Below are positions 24,583 to 35,522 of a stretch of DNA of 64,000 nucleotides, piece after piece; the stretch's first letter is position 1; every line of letters starts with the position of its first letter. The notes below the pieces were generated by a model, which saw only the letters and a program-made list of their open reading frames with translations, was not told the origin of the DNA and searched no databases. The stretch covers positions 47,337,501-47,401,500 of the forward strand of contig CM077595.1 of the NCBI GenBank assembly GCA_039654915.1, in the 5' to 3' direction. A program made the position numbers and the translations under genes. Source of the DNA: Aquilaria yunnanensis (lineage: Eukaryota > Streptophyta > Magnoliopsida > Malvales > Thymelaeaceae).

Positions 24583-24804
24583 ACTTCAATCTTTGAAATG
24601 TTAGGGAATGACTTGGCTAAAGTTGATCTCAGCATTGGCACTGTGGCAGCTATAGCAAGGTTGAAGTTTTGCTCCTTATTGATATTTGCAATTACACTGG
24701 AGATGGCATTCTCACAGTTGGTAATAATAGCCTCAATATCTTCTAGTTCTTCCTGGACAATGTTGAAAGGATCAACGGAGGCAACACCATTAGCACGGGT
24801 CTAA
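24583..24804 (-). other. Unidentified exon-like open stretch
   Basis: Directly beyond the H LTR, the minus strand is open for about 70 codons with protein-like composition (SVDPFNIVQEELEDIEAI, then NCENAISSVIANI and AIAATVPMLRSTLAKSF). It is acidic and helix-rich, and it does not resemble any transposon domain I know. It could be an exon of a host gene broken or captured here. I cannot name it. No start codon or clear splice sites were confirmed. Confidence 0.35.
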
Positions 24805-26871
24805 TGCAGGGTATAATCCTTTAGATTTTTTAGGATATTGATGTTGAAAGATTACAAACCACAAGATTGCAAACTTGAGGCGTGCAAATACTGCCCTTAA
24901 GAATTACTGTTTACAACTTTCCCAAATGTGTAAGAGCATAGGTATGCGAAAATCCCCCCAGGATACAATGGGTCTTCCACGGTATGTGAACTTTCAACTA
25001 AGATACTCAGAGGATCAACATAAGTGCAAAAACAACAAAAGAGAGCATAAAGTTTATACGGAGGAAAAGAGAGCTCGAGTTTTGGACAGTTGGCAAACAA
25101 AGAGCAATAGGTAGTTATAGATAGTAAGGGACTCAAGTTAATGTTAGAGGTAAATCTAGGAGGATAGAAAAAATCTTAGCTAAGATTTTTGAACTTTGGA
25201 TCTAACCAAAATTAACATGTGAGAAAATGAGTTTTTGAAATAGTGACAAAAAAGTCAAATCAGAATAAGGTAAAAATCACTTGGACTAGGCAAGAATATC
25301 AGTTATTTAGCTTGGAATGTATTACTTTATATATAAATGATAAATCAAGACATATAGTTTCTAAATATATATTAATGATAAATCAAAGCATGCATATGAA
25401 TGATAAAGCAAGACATATAGTTTTTAAAATCTTTATATATGAATGATAAATCAAGATATGTAGTTTCTAAATATATATATTTTTAATTTTTCTAACAAAT
25501 AATAACATAATTAAATTTAAGCCAAAATACAACAAAAAGTTAAATAGAGCAAAAGTTTTGTGAGGGACGCAGTATATTTTTTCAGTTTTCGACATTTGAA
25601 GTTCCGTAGTCAATTGGGTTCTGAATCTCGTTCTGTTTAATTATAGCCGACTGTGACCTGTAAGCATAATTAGCAACAATTTGTTAATTAAATTGAAGAA
25701 TTGAAAAGATATATAAAGCCATGGTTTTGAAAGAAAGTAGGGGAAAAAAAACAAAAGTAAAATATCAAAATACCTAACTTTCACTGGCAATCGTAGAGAT
25801 TGAATTTAATTAACAGCTTTTTGGGCAAGCTTTTAAACTTTGATCTTCATGGCAAGTAAAGAAAGGCAAAACCAGCATAGCATGGAATCTTGAAACCGAA
25901 GATTGTTTTTATGAATAGCAACTGGTCCGGAAATGTTTCAGGCTTAAATCAAGCAGACTGGCCCAGCTTCATGACAACAAGAATTTTAGTTTAAAAATGG
26001 TTAAGACTATTGGGTACTGAGCATTTTTTTCCTTTTAATATTAAATCTGGTGGTTTTAAGAGAGACAACAGTGTCACTTTCCCACCTAAGCTGACAAGGA
26101 AGAGGATATCCCAATTAAAAAATCACTTTTTGAGTGAAGCCATTCTAAAATATCATTCCAAAATATCATATATGTAAAAGTGGATAAATTGCGACAGAAG
26201 CCTTTCAAAATTTCACGCAGCAAATACTTCACTTTTTAGCTTTTCTATAAGTCCTTCTAACCATCGTAACTCGTATTTTAAAAGATTCAAGTGAAACAAA
26301 AAGTCAGTAGTCATTTTCTTCATTTTTCGCCCTTTTTCGATATATGGGAGTGAAGCAAGAGGGTAGGGATTGAATCATAAACTTTCTAGTAACAATAAGA
26401 GGTCTCAACTACAAGACTAGGATCTTTGGTCGTTAAAGAAATTTGGTAATCTAATAAAGAGCTGGGCAGTTTTACACCCTCCAAAACCGTTTTAAACTAA
26501 GTATATATCTTAAATCAGGTAAACCCATGTTCTTACAATATGTCAATCGAACACGATTTCGAGTGAGGTCGTTATTCATTTATTCTTATTTTTTCCTTTT
26601 ATTTTTTAAAATACTTCAGGCACTACCTTTACTGCTAATTTTAGTGCAATGGTATTTTTACCGTTGAATAAGGCATTGTAAAAACAAATATCCATAGTAA
26701 ATTTTCTTGCCAAGATATATAAGAAGTTGACAGGTGACAAACATGTACTAGGGATTCGTTCCATGCTCCGCATTTGGAAATTTATGGTTTCCAGTCAATT
26801 TGTTTACATTGACCATTAGCACTGCAAAACTGAAGCAAAATAAGTGACTGAGCTTTCATTCACACTTTAGT
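24805..26871. other. AT-rich non-coding sequence
   Basis: No supported gene or terminal repeat was seen. It holds the short tandem repeat at 25328-25480. The rest looks like ordinary intergenic DNA. Confidence 0.5.
25328..25480. repeat. AT-rich tandem repeat
   Basis: Four imperfect copies of a unit containing ATGATAAATCAAGACATATAG followed by TTTCTAAATATATAT, spaced 36-60 bases. Confidence 0.8.
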
Positions 26872-27320
26872 TACGACAAAGGGTAAAACCCATCCTAGGT
26901 CCCTTAGCTTATTTTTTTGTTTTAAACTGATACCTAAGCTTAAATGTTATCCTATTGAAGTCCCAAAGCCTATATTGTGCATCCTAATTAGGTCCTTTAA
27001 GTAAATTCCATCGTTAAATCGGATGGAAAATGCTATTGTAGCAATAATTAACACTAAAAGACATTTAAAATTACACTTATGGTCATCACGTTTTTCAAAT
27101 TAATAACTCTAACCCTTAAACTTTTAAATATATTTTTTATACCACAATTTTATCTAAATTTTCACTAGGGTTCATCTGTCACCTTCCTTCCCATTGCCCT
27201 TTAATCGCCAGAAACCTGAAATCACCCTTTAATCTAGTTGTTTCCCTACGCCTTCCTTCCCGTCGCCAACCTCGACCTTCCATTCTCCTTCAACACCGCT
27301 GCTCCTTCATTAGAGACTCC

Positions 27321-27510
27321 CAGGTGGCGCAATTCCTAGGCGGCGCAATTCGAGGAGTGTGTGATTCCTAGTCCATGCAATTCCTAGGCGGTGTAATCCC
27401 AAGTGGTGCGATTTCCAGGTAGTGTGTTTCCAGGAGTGTGCGATTCCTAGGCGACATGATCACAGGCGACACGATTCCAAGGCGGTGTAATCCTAGGTGG
27501 CACAATTTCA
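27321..27510. repeat. Degenerate ~20 bp tandem repeat
   Basis: About nine imperfect units around GGCGGCGCAATTCCTAGGCG / GTGCGATTCCTAGG inside the long-TIR transposon. The array is more GC-rich than its surroundings. Confidence 0.8.
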
Positions 27511-27840
27511 CCAATATTTGATTCGACCTAGAAGACAGATTCTAGGCAAGGCTAGGGAGCATAAAGGGCGATTCCAGGTTTTTGGGCCGCTTCTTCATCT
27601 GTGTGAAATCTGAGTGGAATTGGCAATTTCACCTATGGTCCTAGGTGAAATATGGGTGGAATAACGAGGCAGAAATGTAAAAATCAGAGAGTTTTGGTTT
27701 GAAATTAGTGATTGGAAATTCCATGATTTTATTGGGTAAGGTCAATGTTCTAGATGTTTTTGATGTTCTTGTGTTTGAAGGGAGAAAATAAAAATTTTGA
27801 GCTCCTTCTTGATATTTAGGAAGTTTGGAAGGGTTAAAGG

Positions 27841-28893
27841 TAGGGTGTTCATCCAACCCGCTTAATTCGTGAAACCCCATAGATTGAACTGAATCAACCT
27901 GTTGGCTATGCGGGTTTATGTGAGTTATGGTGTGGTTTGGGTTCTAAAAATTAAACTAATGTATATGTGGTGTGACTTGGCCTTTAATTTTGAAACCTGG
28001 ACTGAACTGCAACCTTAATAACCTCATATAAACTTAAGTCCAATCCCTTTTCTAGTCTAAAAAGAAAAACCCAGTTATATCAAGTCTGGCCTTTCCCTTG
28101 TTGCTACACAAGATTGGTGCCGAGCTGCACTACTTCTATTTGGGGTTGAAGAAAGAATTGATGAGCTTAAACAAATTCAATTAGGTAAAATAGTTCCTTT
28201 TCTATTTGTGTTTAGTATATTGTATAATATACACACTATGATACATCTAATTTGTAATTTATTAGTCTACAACTTTACAGAATTTTTTAGAGTAACTCAA
28301 ACATCACTTGTTGTTGATGTTGATTGATGACCACTCCTCCACTGCATATTTTTTCTATGTAAGCATGTTCTCATATTTAGGAATTTATTGTTCATAATTT
28401 TAATTCATTTTGAATGCCTTGAAACTCACACTTAGTGGCTTCATGTAGGTGAAGTTGAGATCATTGCATATAAAAAGCTGAAGAATTTTCAAGTAATGTT
28501 GCACTATAATCAAGTATGAGCTCTGGCAATCTTGTGTGGCAGGTGTTTTGGACTCCATATAGTATCTTTGTATTTCATAATAATAAGTCTATTTTTGTGC
28601 CTGTGATGTTCTAAAGTACGGAATTGTTGATGTTTCATAAAACTATTTAGTTTTCAAAATAATGTATTAACATTAAGACAAGTGTTCTAAAGTAGCTTAA
28701 ATTGTTTTGCAGGATAGAAAAGATAAACTAGCTAAACTGAACCGCACCGAACTGCATTCTATGCGGTTTGGGTTTCAATTGGAGTTTATGGTAAATGGTG
28801 CTGTTTGGTTTTATATTATATAACCCGGTCACCTATGTGGTGCGGTTTGGATTTAGGGTGAATCCGATCAAACCTGCACCATGAACACCCCTA
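27841..28893. mobile_element. hAT-like non-autonomous element nested in the long-TIR transposon
   Basis: It opens TAGGGTGTTCATCC and closes with the complement of TAGGGGTGTTCATGG. It is flanked by GTTAAAGG (27833) and GTTAAAAG (28894), an 8 bp target duplication with one change, the size made by hAT transposases. The sub-terminal regions are rich in GCGGTTTGG and its complement. It has no transposase. An exon-like piece lies at 28097-28184. Confidence 0.7.
28097..28184 (+). pseudogene. Exon-like fragment inside the hAT-like element
   Basis: An open stretch reads LVATQDWCRAALLLFG then VEERIDELKQIQL and ends at TTAG|GTAAAA, which looks like a splice donor. A second short open piece (GEVEIIAYKKLKNF) occurs near 28450. 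I do not recognise the protein. Capture of a host exon by the element is one explanation; a chance open frame is another. Confidence 0.3.
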
Positions 28894-29137
28894 GTTAAAA
28901 GTATTGATTGAAAATGTTTTATGGACCAAAACTGTTATTTTACATTTATTTTAATATTAATTAATGCCACATTAGCAAAATCTGTTCATTTCAATGGTGA
29001 AATTGACATAAAGTACTAAATTGGGACGTGCAATATGAGATAAGGGGCTTCAATAGGACAACCTTAAGGCAAGGTACTCATTTGAGACAAAAAAAAAAAT
29101 AAGCTAAGGGACTCATGGTGGATTTTACTCTTACAAC

Positions 29138-29242
29138 AAGTGATTGCAAGTTTAGTCACTAGTTCAGTCACAAAAGTGCTAATCTTTATTTAGAAGCAAC
29201 TGAAGAGCAACTGATCACAATGATTAAACTTGCAATTGCTAG
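29138..29242. repeat. Small foldback sequence
   Basis: AGTGATTGCAAGTTTAGTCA at the left is the approximate complement of TGATTAAACTTGCAATTGCT at the right, forming a hairpin of about 20 bp stem, just outside the long-TIR transposon. Confidence 0.5.
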
Positions 29243-29439
29243 ACATAACGACCACGAGTGGAGTTGCTCATCTTTTTTTTTTTTTTTATTTTAATTTTAT
29301 GTACTAAAATTCAAATAGAATTAAGTTATTTTAAATATTTTAAATAAATTGATAATTAAATGAAATGAAAAATTAAATAAAATAAAATTAGTATTAATTG
29401 AATAGTCAATTTAATACAACCTAATATTGTAAAACAAAG

Positions 29440-31130
29440 TACATATACACCTAAATGTAATACGTGGAATAAAAAATGAGATCATCCTTATAGCCTTCAA
29501 CTTGACACTTGTTGGATGCACAATCCTGAGTCTGCTTGCGCTTAGTGTCACATCTGCCCGGGGTACCTTGCATTTTAGAAACCCGACTCTTGAACTGAGT
29601 TTGCTGAGACATCCAAGGCATCTGGGGATTATAGGCCTCCATCTTGCCATGCTCGCGTGCCGTGTGTGATCCTAACGGCCCAATCAATCCCAATGGAGGC
29701 TAATAAAATGTCATGTGAGCCTGCTACTAGGTGGATCCCATCATCGATGGAAAGGATCAAAGGGCATGATATAGGATCCCAACATCCCTGAATAGGGTCC
29801 AATGGATGTCAGATTGGATCTTGACATCACTGGATAGGATCCATGCAACAAGGGATAGGATTTAGCTACTCTCGACCCTTCAGCTACATAGCCAGGATCA
29901 ATACCTTGGGGAATGTTCTCTTGAATAGTCATCTGGCCGAAGGCCATAGTGAAGGCAACCATCATACTAGGGCTAGCTGATGACTACATCTATATTTACA
30001 TCTACATGAATTCCTTCATCAATCGGATCCTCTCATCCATCTGAGTCTGCATTAATCGCATCCCCAGCCTCTCCTTAATAGAGGTACGATTGGACTGAAG
30101 TTCTATATTCTCCAAACATAATTGCTCTGTACAATCATCCTCGTACTCGAAAATCAAATACAGTTAGGAAAAAATGAATTTAAATTGTAAATGGATGTTA
30201 AAGGTTTAAATGTGTACCTCTTATCTTGCACATTGAAAATGGTCAGGGAACGCCAATACCTGTAAGACCCTCATCCACACTCCCTTATTTGATCTACCGA
30301 TAACCCTCTCCTAGCACTCTTGACAAAATGGGGCATGCTTAAATTTATCTTCCCCATACTTGAATCCAAGCTTTGCATCATATTCTCCTAAATAGACATA
30401 CAAGTTTCAATTAAAGGTTAAAGGTAATTTATGTAAAAAAGTAATATTAATAGTATGTTAATTTAAACACTTTGTCACTTACCATTGCATCTAGTTGCTC
30501 CTACGAGAAGTTCTCACCTATTCCACACCATGTCGACATCCATTAAACAAAATCACCAAATAATGGAAGCTGGCCATCCTTCATATGTCATAAAAAAGTG
30601 AAAACAAGGTTGTAAAAATTTTTTAATGAAAATTTACAATTTAAAATTTAAAAACTCCTATGTTTGAAAGAATGTTAATATCACCATCTTATCCCAAGCC
30701 ATCTACTTCATTTGGTTGCCTAAAGAATGCTTGGGTCCTTGCACACCCTTAGGTGCACCCTTGCTGATTTACATGTTTTTTCTAATTTGTGATTAAAGCA
30801 CAAAAGTTATCTAAGCTACTTATAAAAGAATGAATTGACACAAAATAAATGTCATGTGTACGTTATTCAAGTGCTTCTATTCCTCTGAGTTCCAATCATC
30901 ACATAAATTTTCTCAGTGGTTGGGAAAAATATAATAAGGACAGTTAAGAATAAAAACGATGTATTCTTTACCTAGTCAGACCTTCCTGAAATGCCTATCA
31001 ATTATGGCACTCACCCAATTGTTCAGCCTATTATTGTAGTGGTTGCCCATCAAGTGGAAGAATTGGTCCCTAATAGTGTTGTGATTCGCCAGATCCTAGC
31101 AGTATGTTTGATGAAACCAACAAGATTCAC
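29440..31130 (-). pseudogene. CACTA (En/Spm)-type associated ORF remnant
   Basis: Minus-strand fragments resemble the second ORF of plant CACTA elements (the Ptta/En/Spm 'Transposase_24' type). Near 31110-30990 a stretch reads ANHNTIRDQFFHLMGNHYNN and continues to WVSAIIDRHF. Near 30890 LCDDWNSEE suggests the 'W..eefk' region. Near 30095-30000 RTSIKERLGMRLMQTQMDER is typical of the coiled end (MDERIRLMKEFM). Further down (29965-29450) there is low-complexity open sequence rich in M, Q and P. No CACTA termini and no TNP2 transposase were seen. The assignment rests on motif memory and is moderate. Confidence 0.42.
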
Positions 31131-31199
31131 AAAATTAACAATTCATAAGTACCTAAAATTCATTACTCATTGAAACATATGATGTGTTCAATATAATTT

Positions 31200-32490
31200 C
31201 TCTTTTAACGGAACATAAATTCAATTAAAAGAAGAAACCAACAAGATGCTGGGATGTACACGGAGTTCCATCAGATATATAAAATCAAGCACAATAACTA
31301 CCTAAACCCACCAACCACAGACACAAATATGGGAACAGGATAGGGAAGGCAAAGGGAGAACATAATCCACCAGAGCCACGATAACCTAAACTCAGACGAT
31401 AAGACTAAAACCAATTACTGTAAGAGAGAACTGGATTAAAGCACCACTTGTATAACGACACATCATGACTGTGTAATCTGCTTGAATTCCAGAGATGAGA
31501 AAAGGTCTGGATCACAGAAAGTGCAGTATCAATCGAGAAAGCCTTATTATTGAAGATTTTATCATTCCTACCTTTCCAAATGATCCATAAAGGTACATGA
31601 GCACCTACAAGCCACACTTTGTTAGAGTCCTTAGAGTTGAAGAACATTGGGCATTAATGTAATAAACTAGCAATCAATTCTCCCATTACAGAAGAAATAT
31701 TCCACCATTTCCATATCAGCATCAAAAGTCTCTAGGTGACTTTATAATGCAATAGCAAGTGTTTTTCAGACTCCATATGTTCTTCACACAATGGGCAAAG
31801 AAAACTGGCTATTAAGATATTTTTGTCGAACAAGTTGTGCCTTGTGGGTAGCCTCTTCTAAGCAGCCTTCCAAACAAAAATGTTGAACTTTTGGGGGATC
31901 AACTTGCACCAATAAGAGATAGACAAGCAACACATAGCTACACCTTTCTTTAAGTCCACCAAACTCGAGAATAAGTTGACAGGGAATGAATCTGAATCTG
32001 ATAGAGTGCAGAATAGCTTGTTTGAGACACTAGGCTAGAGTTGTACATCTTCAAGGACCTGTGAAATAGAATCAAATTCTGAACATTCTCTATCCCTCAA
32101 GCATCTCCTCTAACAAAATTCTCATTTCTATGTGCATGGCACCCAACTTCCTAAGTCTGCAACAAAACTATCTAAATTTATAGCAAGCTTAAACAAACGT
32201 GGGAATCTCAGCTTAAATGGTATAAAACCTAACCACATATCATGCCAAAATCTAATTTTATGTCTCTTTCCCACTTGTTAGTCAATTTTATCGTTTAAAG
32301 ATATGCCCAGATTGGCTTGATCGACATTGATACTCAAGATATCACTCCACACTGGTATATTGCTAACTGCCTATGCGAACCCTACCTCTGCCCATATAAT
32401 GATTTAACAACCCTTCTCCAAAATGTATCCTTTTCCCACCTAAATCTCCACCACCATTTAGATAATAATCCCAAATTATCCTATACAAAG
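31200..32490 (-). pseudogene. LINE remnant: 3' end of RT ORF with zinc-binding domain
   Basis: The minus strand carries the C-terminal part of a plant LINE (non-LTR) ORF2. Near 32450 KWWWRFRWEKDTFWRRVVKS; near 32255 KIRFWHDMWLG, then FKLRFPRLFKLA; near 31885 KFNIFVWKAA; near 31800 FLCPLCEEHMESEKHLLLHY, the cysteine-histidine signature of the 'zf-RVT' domain; near 31590 VPLWIIWKGRNDKIFN. Stops and shifts are present. The upstream part is cut exactly where the LTR of element B starts (32491), so B inserted into this LINE. The 5' remainder should lie beyond the right end of B, outside the window. Confidence 0.85.
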
Positions 32491-33214
32491 TGATAGCCGA
32501 AGGGCTACTGCCCCCAAGATCTCCTGATCAGCTATCCTGACATCACCCTCGGTGGGTGCTTAGCAACAACCTCGGGGCATTCTTAACACCACCCTCAGAA
32601 AGGAACATGACTAACTTCGGGAAAAGGTGTATTTCACCACCCTCAGATTTGCGAAGCTACTGACTTCGAAAAAAGTGATCCACCATCCTCGATAGAGAAA
32701 AAAGTCTCACGAAGGTGACCCACTCTGCTGAAGGGCCTTCCCTGATAGCCCTCGGGGGGAAAATCTATGCCCGAAGGGGTCTCACACACCGAAGGGATCT
32801 CATGGAGATACGACAAAATTGGTTAAGGAGCCTCTGACAAAGAGACCTCGCACACGCCCCTGCCCTCTGGCTAGAGCAGCCTATGGCTAGCTGGAGATGC
32901 CTACCTCTGAAGGTATGGATCGGATTTGACCGAACACGTGTCATGATCTAGACAAGCTGTGTCAAAGGGCCCCTTCCCTATATAAATACTTGGGAGGGAC
33001 CTTGGTAAGGAGAAGAGACTTTCTTTATGCTCTGCTCTCTACTATTCATCTATCATTCTTATAAATACTAACTGGGGTGTCAGAGGCTCCTCCCCCGGAA
33101 ACACACTCCGGGGAGCTCCTAACCCTTGTTCTTCTAAGTGTTTCAAACATCTTCACACCGGAAGTCCTCCCTGCGGGTCAACATGCCATTCAATAAAGTT
33201 GCCGCTAGGCATCA
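32491..33214 (+). repeat. 5' LTR of element B (724 bp)
   Basis: It runs from TGATAGCC to GGCATCA, directly followed by the primer binding site. It shares with the LTRs of A, F and E the opening TGATA, a G-box ACACGTGTC, a TATA box and a hairpin block (CCCCCGGAAACACACTCCGG near 33094). Confidence 0.85.
32934..32988 (+). promoter_or_regulatory. LTR promoter of B: G-box and TATA box
   Basis: ACACGTGTC at 32934-32942 contains the plant G-box core CACGTG. TATATAAATA lies at 32979-32988. The same pair, similarly spaced, is found in the 3' LTR of A, F and (minus strand) E. Confidence 0.6.
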
Positions 33215-33235
33215 TTTGGCGCCATCTGTGCGAAA
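33215..33235 (+). other. Primer binding site of B
   Basis: TTTGGCGCCATCTGTGCG follows the LTR at once. TGGCGCC can pair with a tRNA 3' end (tRNA-Asp type by memory), as in other Tat and Athila elements. Confidence 0.7.
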
Positions 33236-33289
33236 CCATTCTTAGGTCTCCGTTGTTGAGGCTTGGCATTCTAAGGACAAGGGACTCCT

Positions 33290-34735
33290 GAAGTCCCAAT
33301 CCGCGCTAGAGACTCAAATGGCAACTGAACAGCCTACGGCGAAGACTTCCTTGCCTGAGGACGAACATCCTCTGATGGTCACGATGGGCTTTCTACGCGA
33401 CTTTCAGCGCTTTATTGTGGCTACAATGACCCAATAGCTCGACCAAAGGTGGTTACACCACCTTCTAGGGGAAGGGCACATTTTCCTAGTACCCTCCAAG
33501 AGAGAAGCCCAAGGTTACCTCATTAGAGCTCCGGAAGCTGGGGTTTTCACGATGAGTCTTCAACGGAGAATGTACCCTCCAGATGATGTTGCGCTGGAGA
33601 AACGGTGTCAAAGGGGCCTAGAACTTCTCGATGGCGAAGTGCATCTACTGACGGGAAGTCCCAGTCCCCTCATCGGCAAAGTTACTTGCCAAAAAGGTGA
33701 TGTCACACCCCGTTGCCAGTGATTGCCAGGCAACGAGGAGAGGACAGGACTACCATCCTCATGGAGAAAATTCTTAAGAGGCTAGAGAAGGTGGAAAAAC
33801 AGGTTTCTCAAAAACCTGTTTGGTCAAGGTTGTCGGAAACCTTCACCGGAGAAGAGTCACCTTTCATCCGTGCAATAGTTGAGGCGCCTACGCCAAGTGA
33901 CTTCCAAGTACCACACTTGGAGACGTATTATCGACGCAGCGACCCCCAAGCCCACCTAACGAAATATAGGCATAGCATGATGTTGCATAGCGCTAATGAC
34001 GCCACCTTTTGCAAGTGTTTCGAAGTCACCTTGTCAAGGCCGGCAACTGTGTGGTATAACTCCTTGGCTCCTGGAACCATACTGGGATTCCAGGAGTTAT
34101 CCACCGCATTCACCCAGTAGTTCATTAGGAGTAGACTGACAGTGAAGATGCCTGTCCAAATGTTTGACATAGCCCAAAAGAATAGGGAGATCATTCGGGA
34201 CTATGTCGAAAGATTCAATCGAAAAGATCTGAGTGTGCTCGACTTTCACCCTGAAATCCGCATCCTCATAATGATCAAGGGACTTAGGAGAGATTCAAAA
34301 CTCTTTTACGAGTTCTCCAAAGATCCCCATAACACCCTCGGAGAATTCTACTGAAGGGCAGAATAGCACATGACGGCTGAAGAGCTGAAGATGGGAAGGT
34401 CGAAGTCTGATCATAACCACCCCAAGGGTCAGAGTCACCAACCTCAGTGCACCAGTGAGGGCAAGGGCAGACCAAGGAAACAAAGTGGGAGAGGCCGGTG
34501 TCGTTCACTCCCCTAAACACCACAAGGATGAACATACTGATGGCCAAGGAAAGGCAAGGAACATCAATCCAGCTTCCGAAGACAATGACCTCGAACAGTA
34601 AGAAGAATATGAAGAAGTTCTGCCAATTCCGCTAGGACCACGGGCATGATACCGAAGATTGCTTTCAGCTGAGAAAGTACATTGAATCGCTGATCAAGTA
34701 ATGGCAACTTCACCGTTACCTACGGATGCCTTCTC
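33290..34735 (+). pseudogene. Gag of element B, broken
   Basis: This is homologous to the intact gag at 37605-39257. Recognisable parts: LLKSQSALETQ near 33292, GFLRDFQRF near 33388, then an open run 33713-34120 (ILKRLEKVEKQVS, SPFIRAIVEAPTPSDFQVP, AHLTKYRHSMML, ATVWYNSLAPGT), a run 34142-34354 (MPVQMFDIAQKN, RDYVERFNRKDLSV, LFYEFSKDPHNTLGEFY), and the nucleocapsid-like part near 34620-34690 in which stops and a frame change occur. The capsid region (Retrotrans_gag) is therefore present but cut by several stops, for example at 34118, 34352 and 34364. It supplied the particle protein; it is not functional. Confidence 0.85.
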
Positions 34736-35522
34736 CCAAAGCCCGGGAAAGGAAAGAGGAAGATAGAAGGGGAGAGGCTAAAGACTATGATTCTGACCGA
34801 TGTCAAAACCAAAGTCCCAGAAAACACCCACCACCTTCGGCAGGAGTAATCCATATGATTACCACAGGAGTACCCTCGGTAGAGAGGAAAAGGAAAGTCC
34901 GAGAAATCTTGATGATGGAATTCGGAAACCAAGTGAACAAGCTTGTTCGGAAAGATGGGTTTACCGTGAAGTTCCCTCATGACAACCCCCTTATAATCAT
35001 GGCAAGGATAGGGAGCTGGCACGTCAAAAGAGTGCTTATCGATGATCGCTCCAATGCCGACGTTCTATTCACTCATTTGTTGCTGAACATGGACGTCTCC
35101 AAGGGTGATCTTAAACCCGTTACTTCCCCTACCATTGGAGTAGGTTCCTCCGAACTCCCTGTGCTCTAGTGGATCGATCTGCCTTTAATGCTAAGGGGAA
35201 CCCCATTCAGAATAAGGAAGAGCTCTTTGGCTGTACAATGACAAGGTTCATCATCATAGATGTCCCTTCTTCATACAACGCCATCCTTGGAAGGCAGACA
35301 CAAGGAAATCTTCACATTTGCCCAGATGTGAAGTACCTAATGGTCACGTTTAGCACAAAGGAAGGGGACGCAAAAATATTCATTGATCAAGCAGAAGTAA
35401 GGAAAGTCTTCGTGAAAGCAAGACAAAGCCTAATGAAAATTCACGCACAGACTTTGGGAGAAAAGAGCATGGTCGGTGAAAAGGCAATAGGAGGAGGAAA
35501 AAGTGACTCCAAAAAAATATAA
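34736..35522 (+). pseudogene. Protease region of element B, broken
   Basis: The end of gag reads straight into the protease region without a stop (PPPSAGVIHMITTGVPS near 34830), unlike element A. The protease motif is IDDRSNADVLF near 35038, where the family has D-x-G-S, so the glycine is replaced by R. After a stop at 35167 and a frame change the domain continues (TRFIIIDVPSSYNAILGRQ near 35250, VKYLMVTFSTKEGDA near 35330) and ends near 35522. The loss of the glycine and the frame change indicate no activity. It would cut the Gag-Pol polyprotein. Confidence 0.82.

Larger units (their letters stand above)
26881..29131. mobile_element. Non-autonomous DNA transposon with long terminal inverted repeats
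   Basis: The ends are inverted repeats of about 150 bp: GGGTAAAACCCATCCTAGGT at the left pairs with the complement of ACTCATGGTGGATTTTACTC at the right, and both continue with CCCTTAGCTTATTTTTT and a matching CCTATTGAAG block. The flanks TACGACAAA (26872) and TACAACAAG (29132) look like an 8-9 bp target duplication with one or two changes. Long TIRs with a ~9 bp duplication suggest a Mutator-like (MULE) element; a hAT origin is the alternative. No transposase is present. Without the nested hAT element it is about 1.2 kb. Confidence 0.75.

Noticed and set aside
13783..24587. Target duplication of element H
   Set aside because: TGGAT on the left and ACTTC on the right do not match, so none is claimed.
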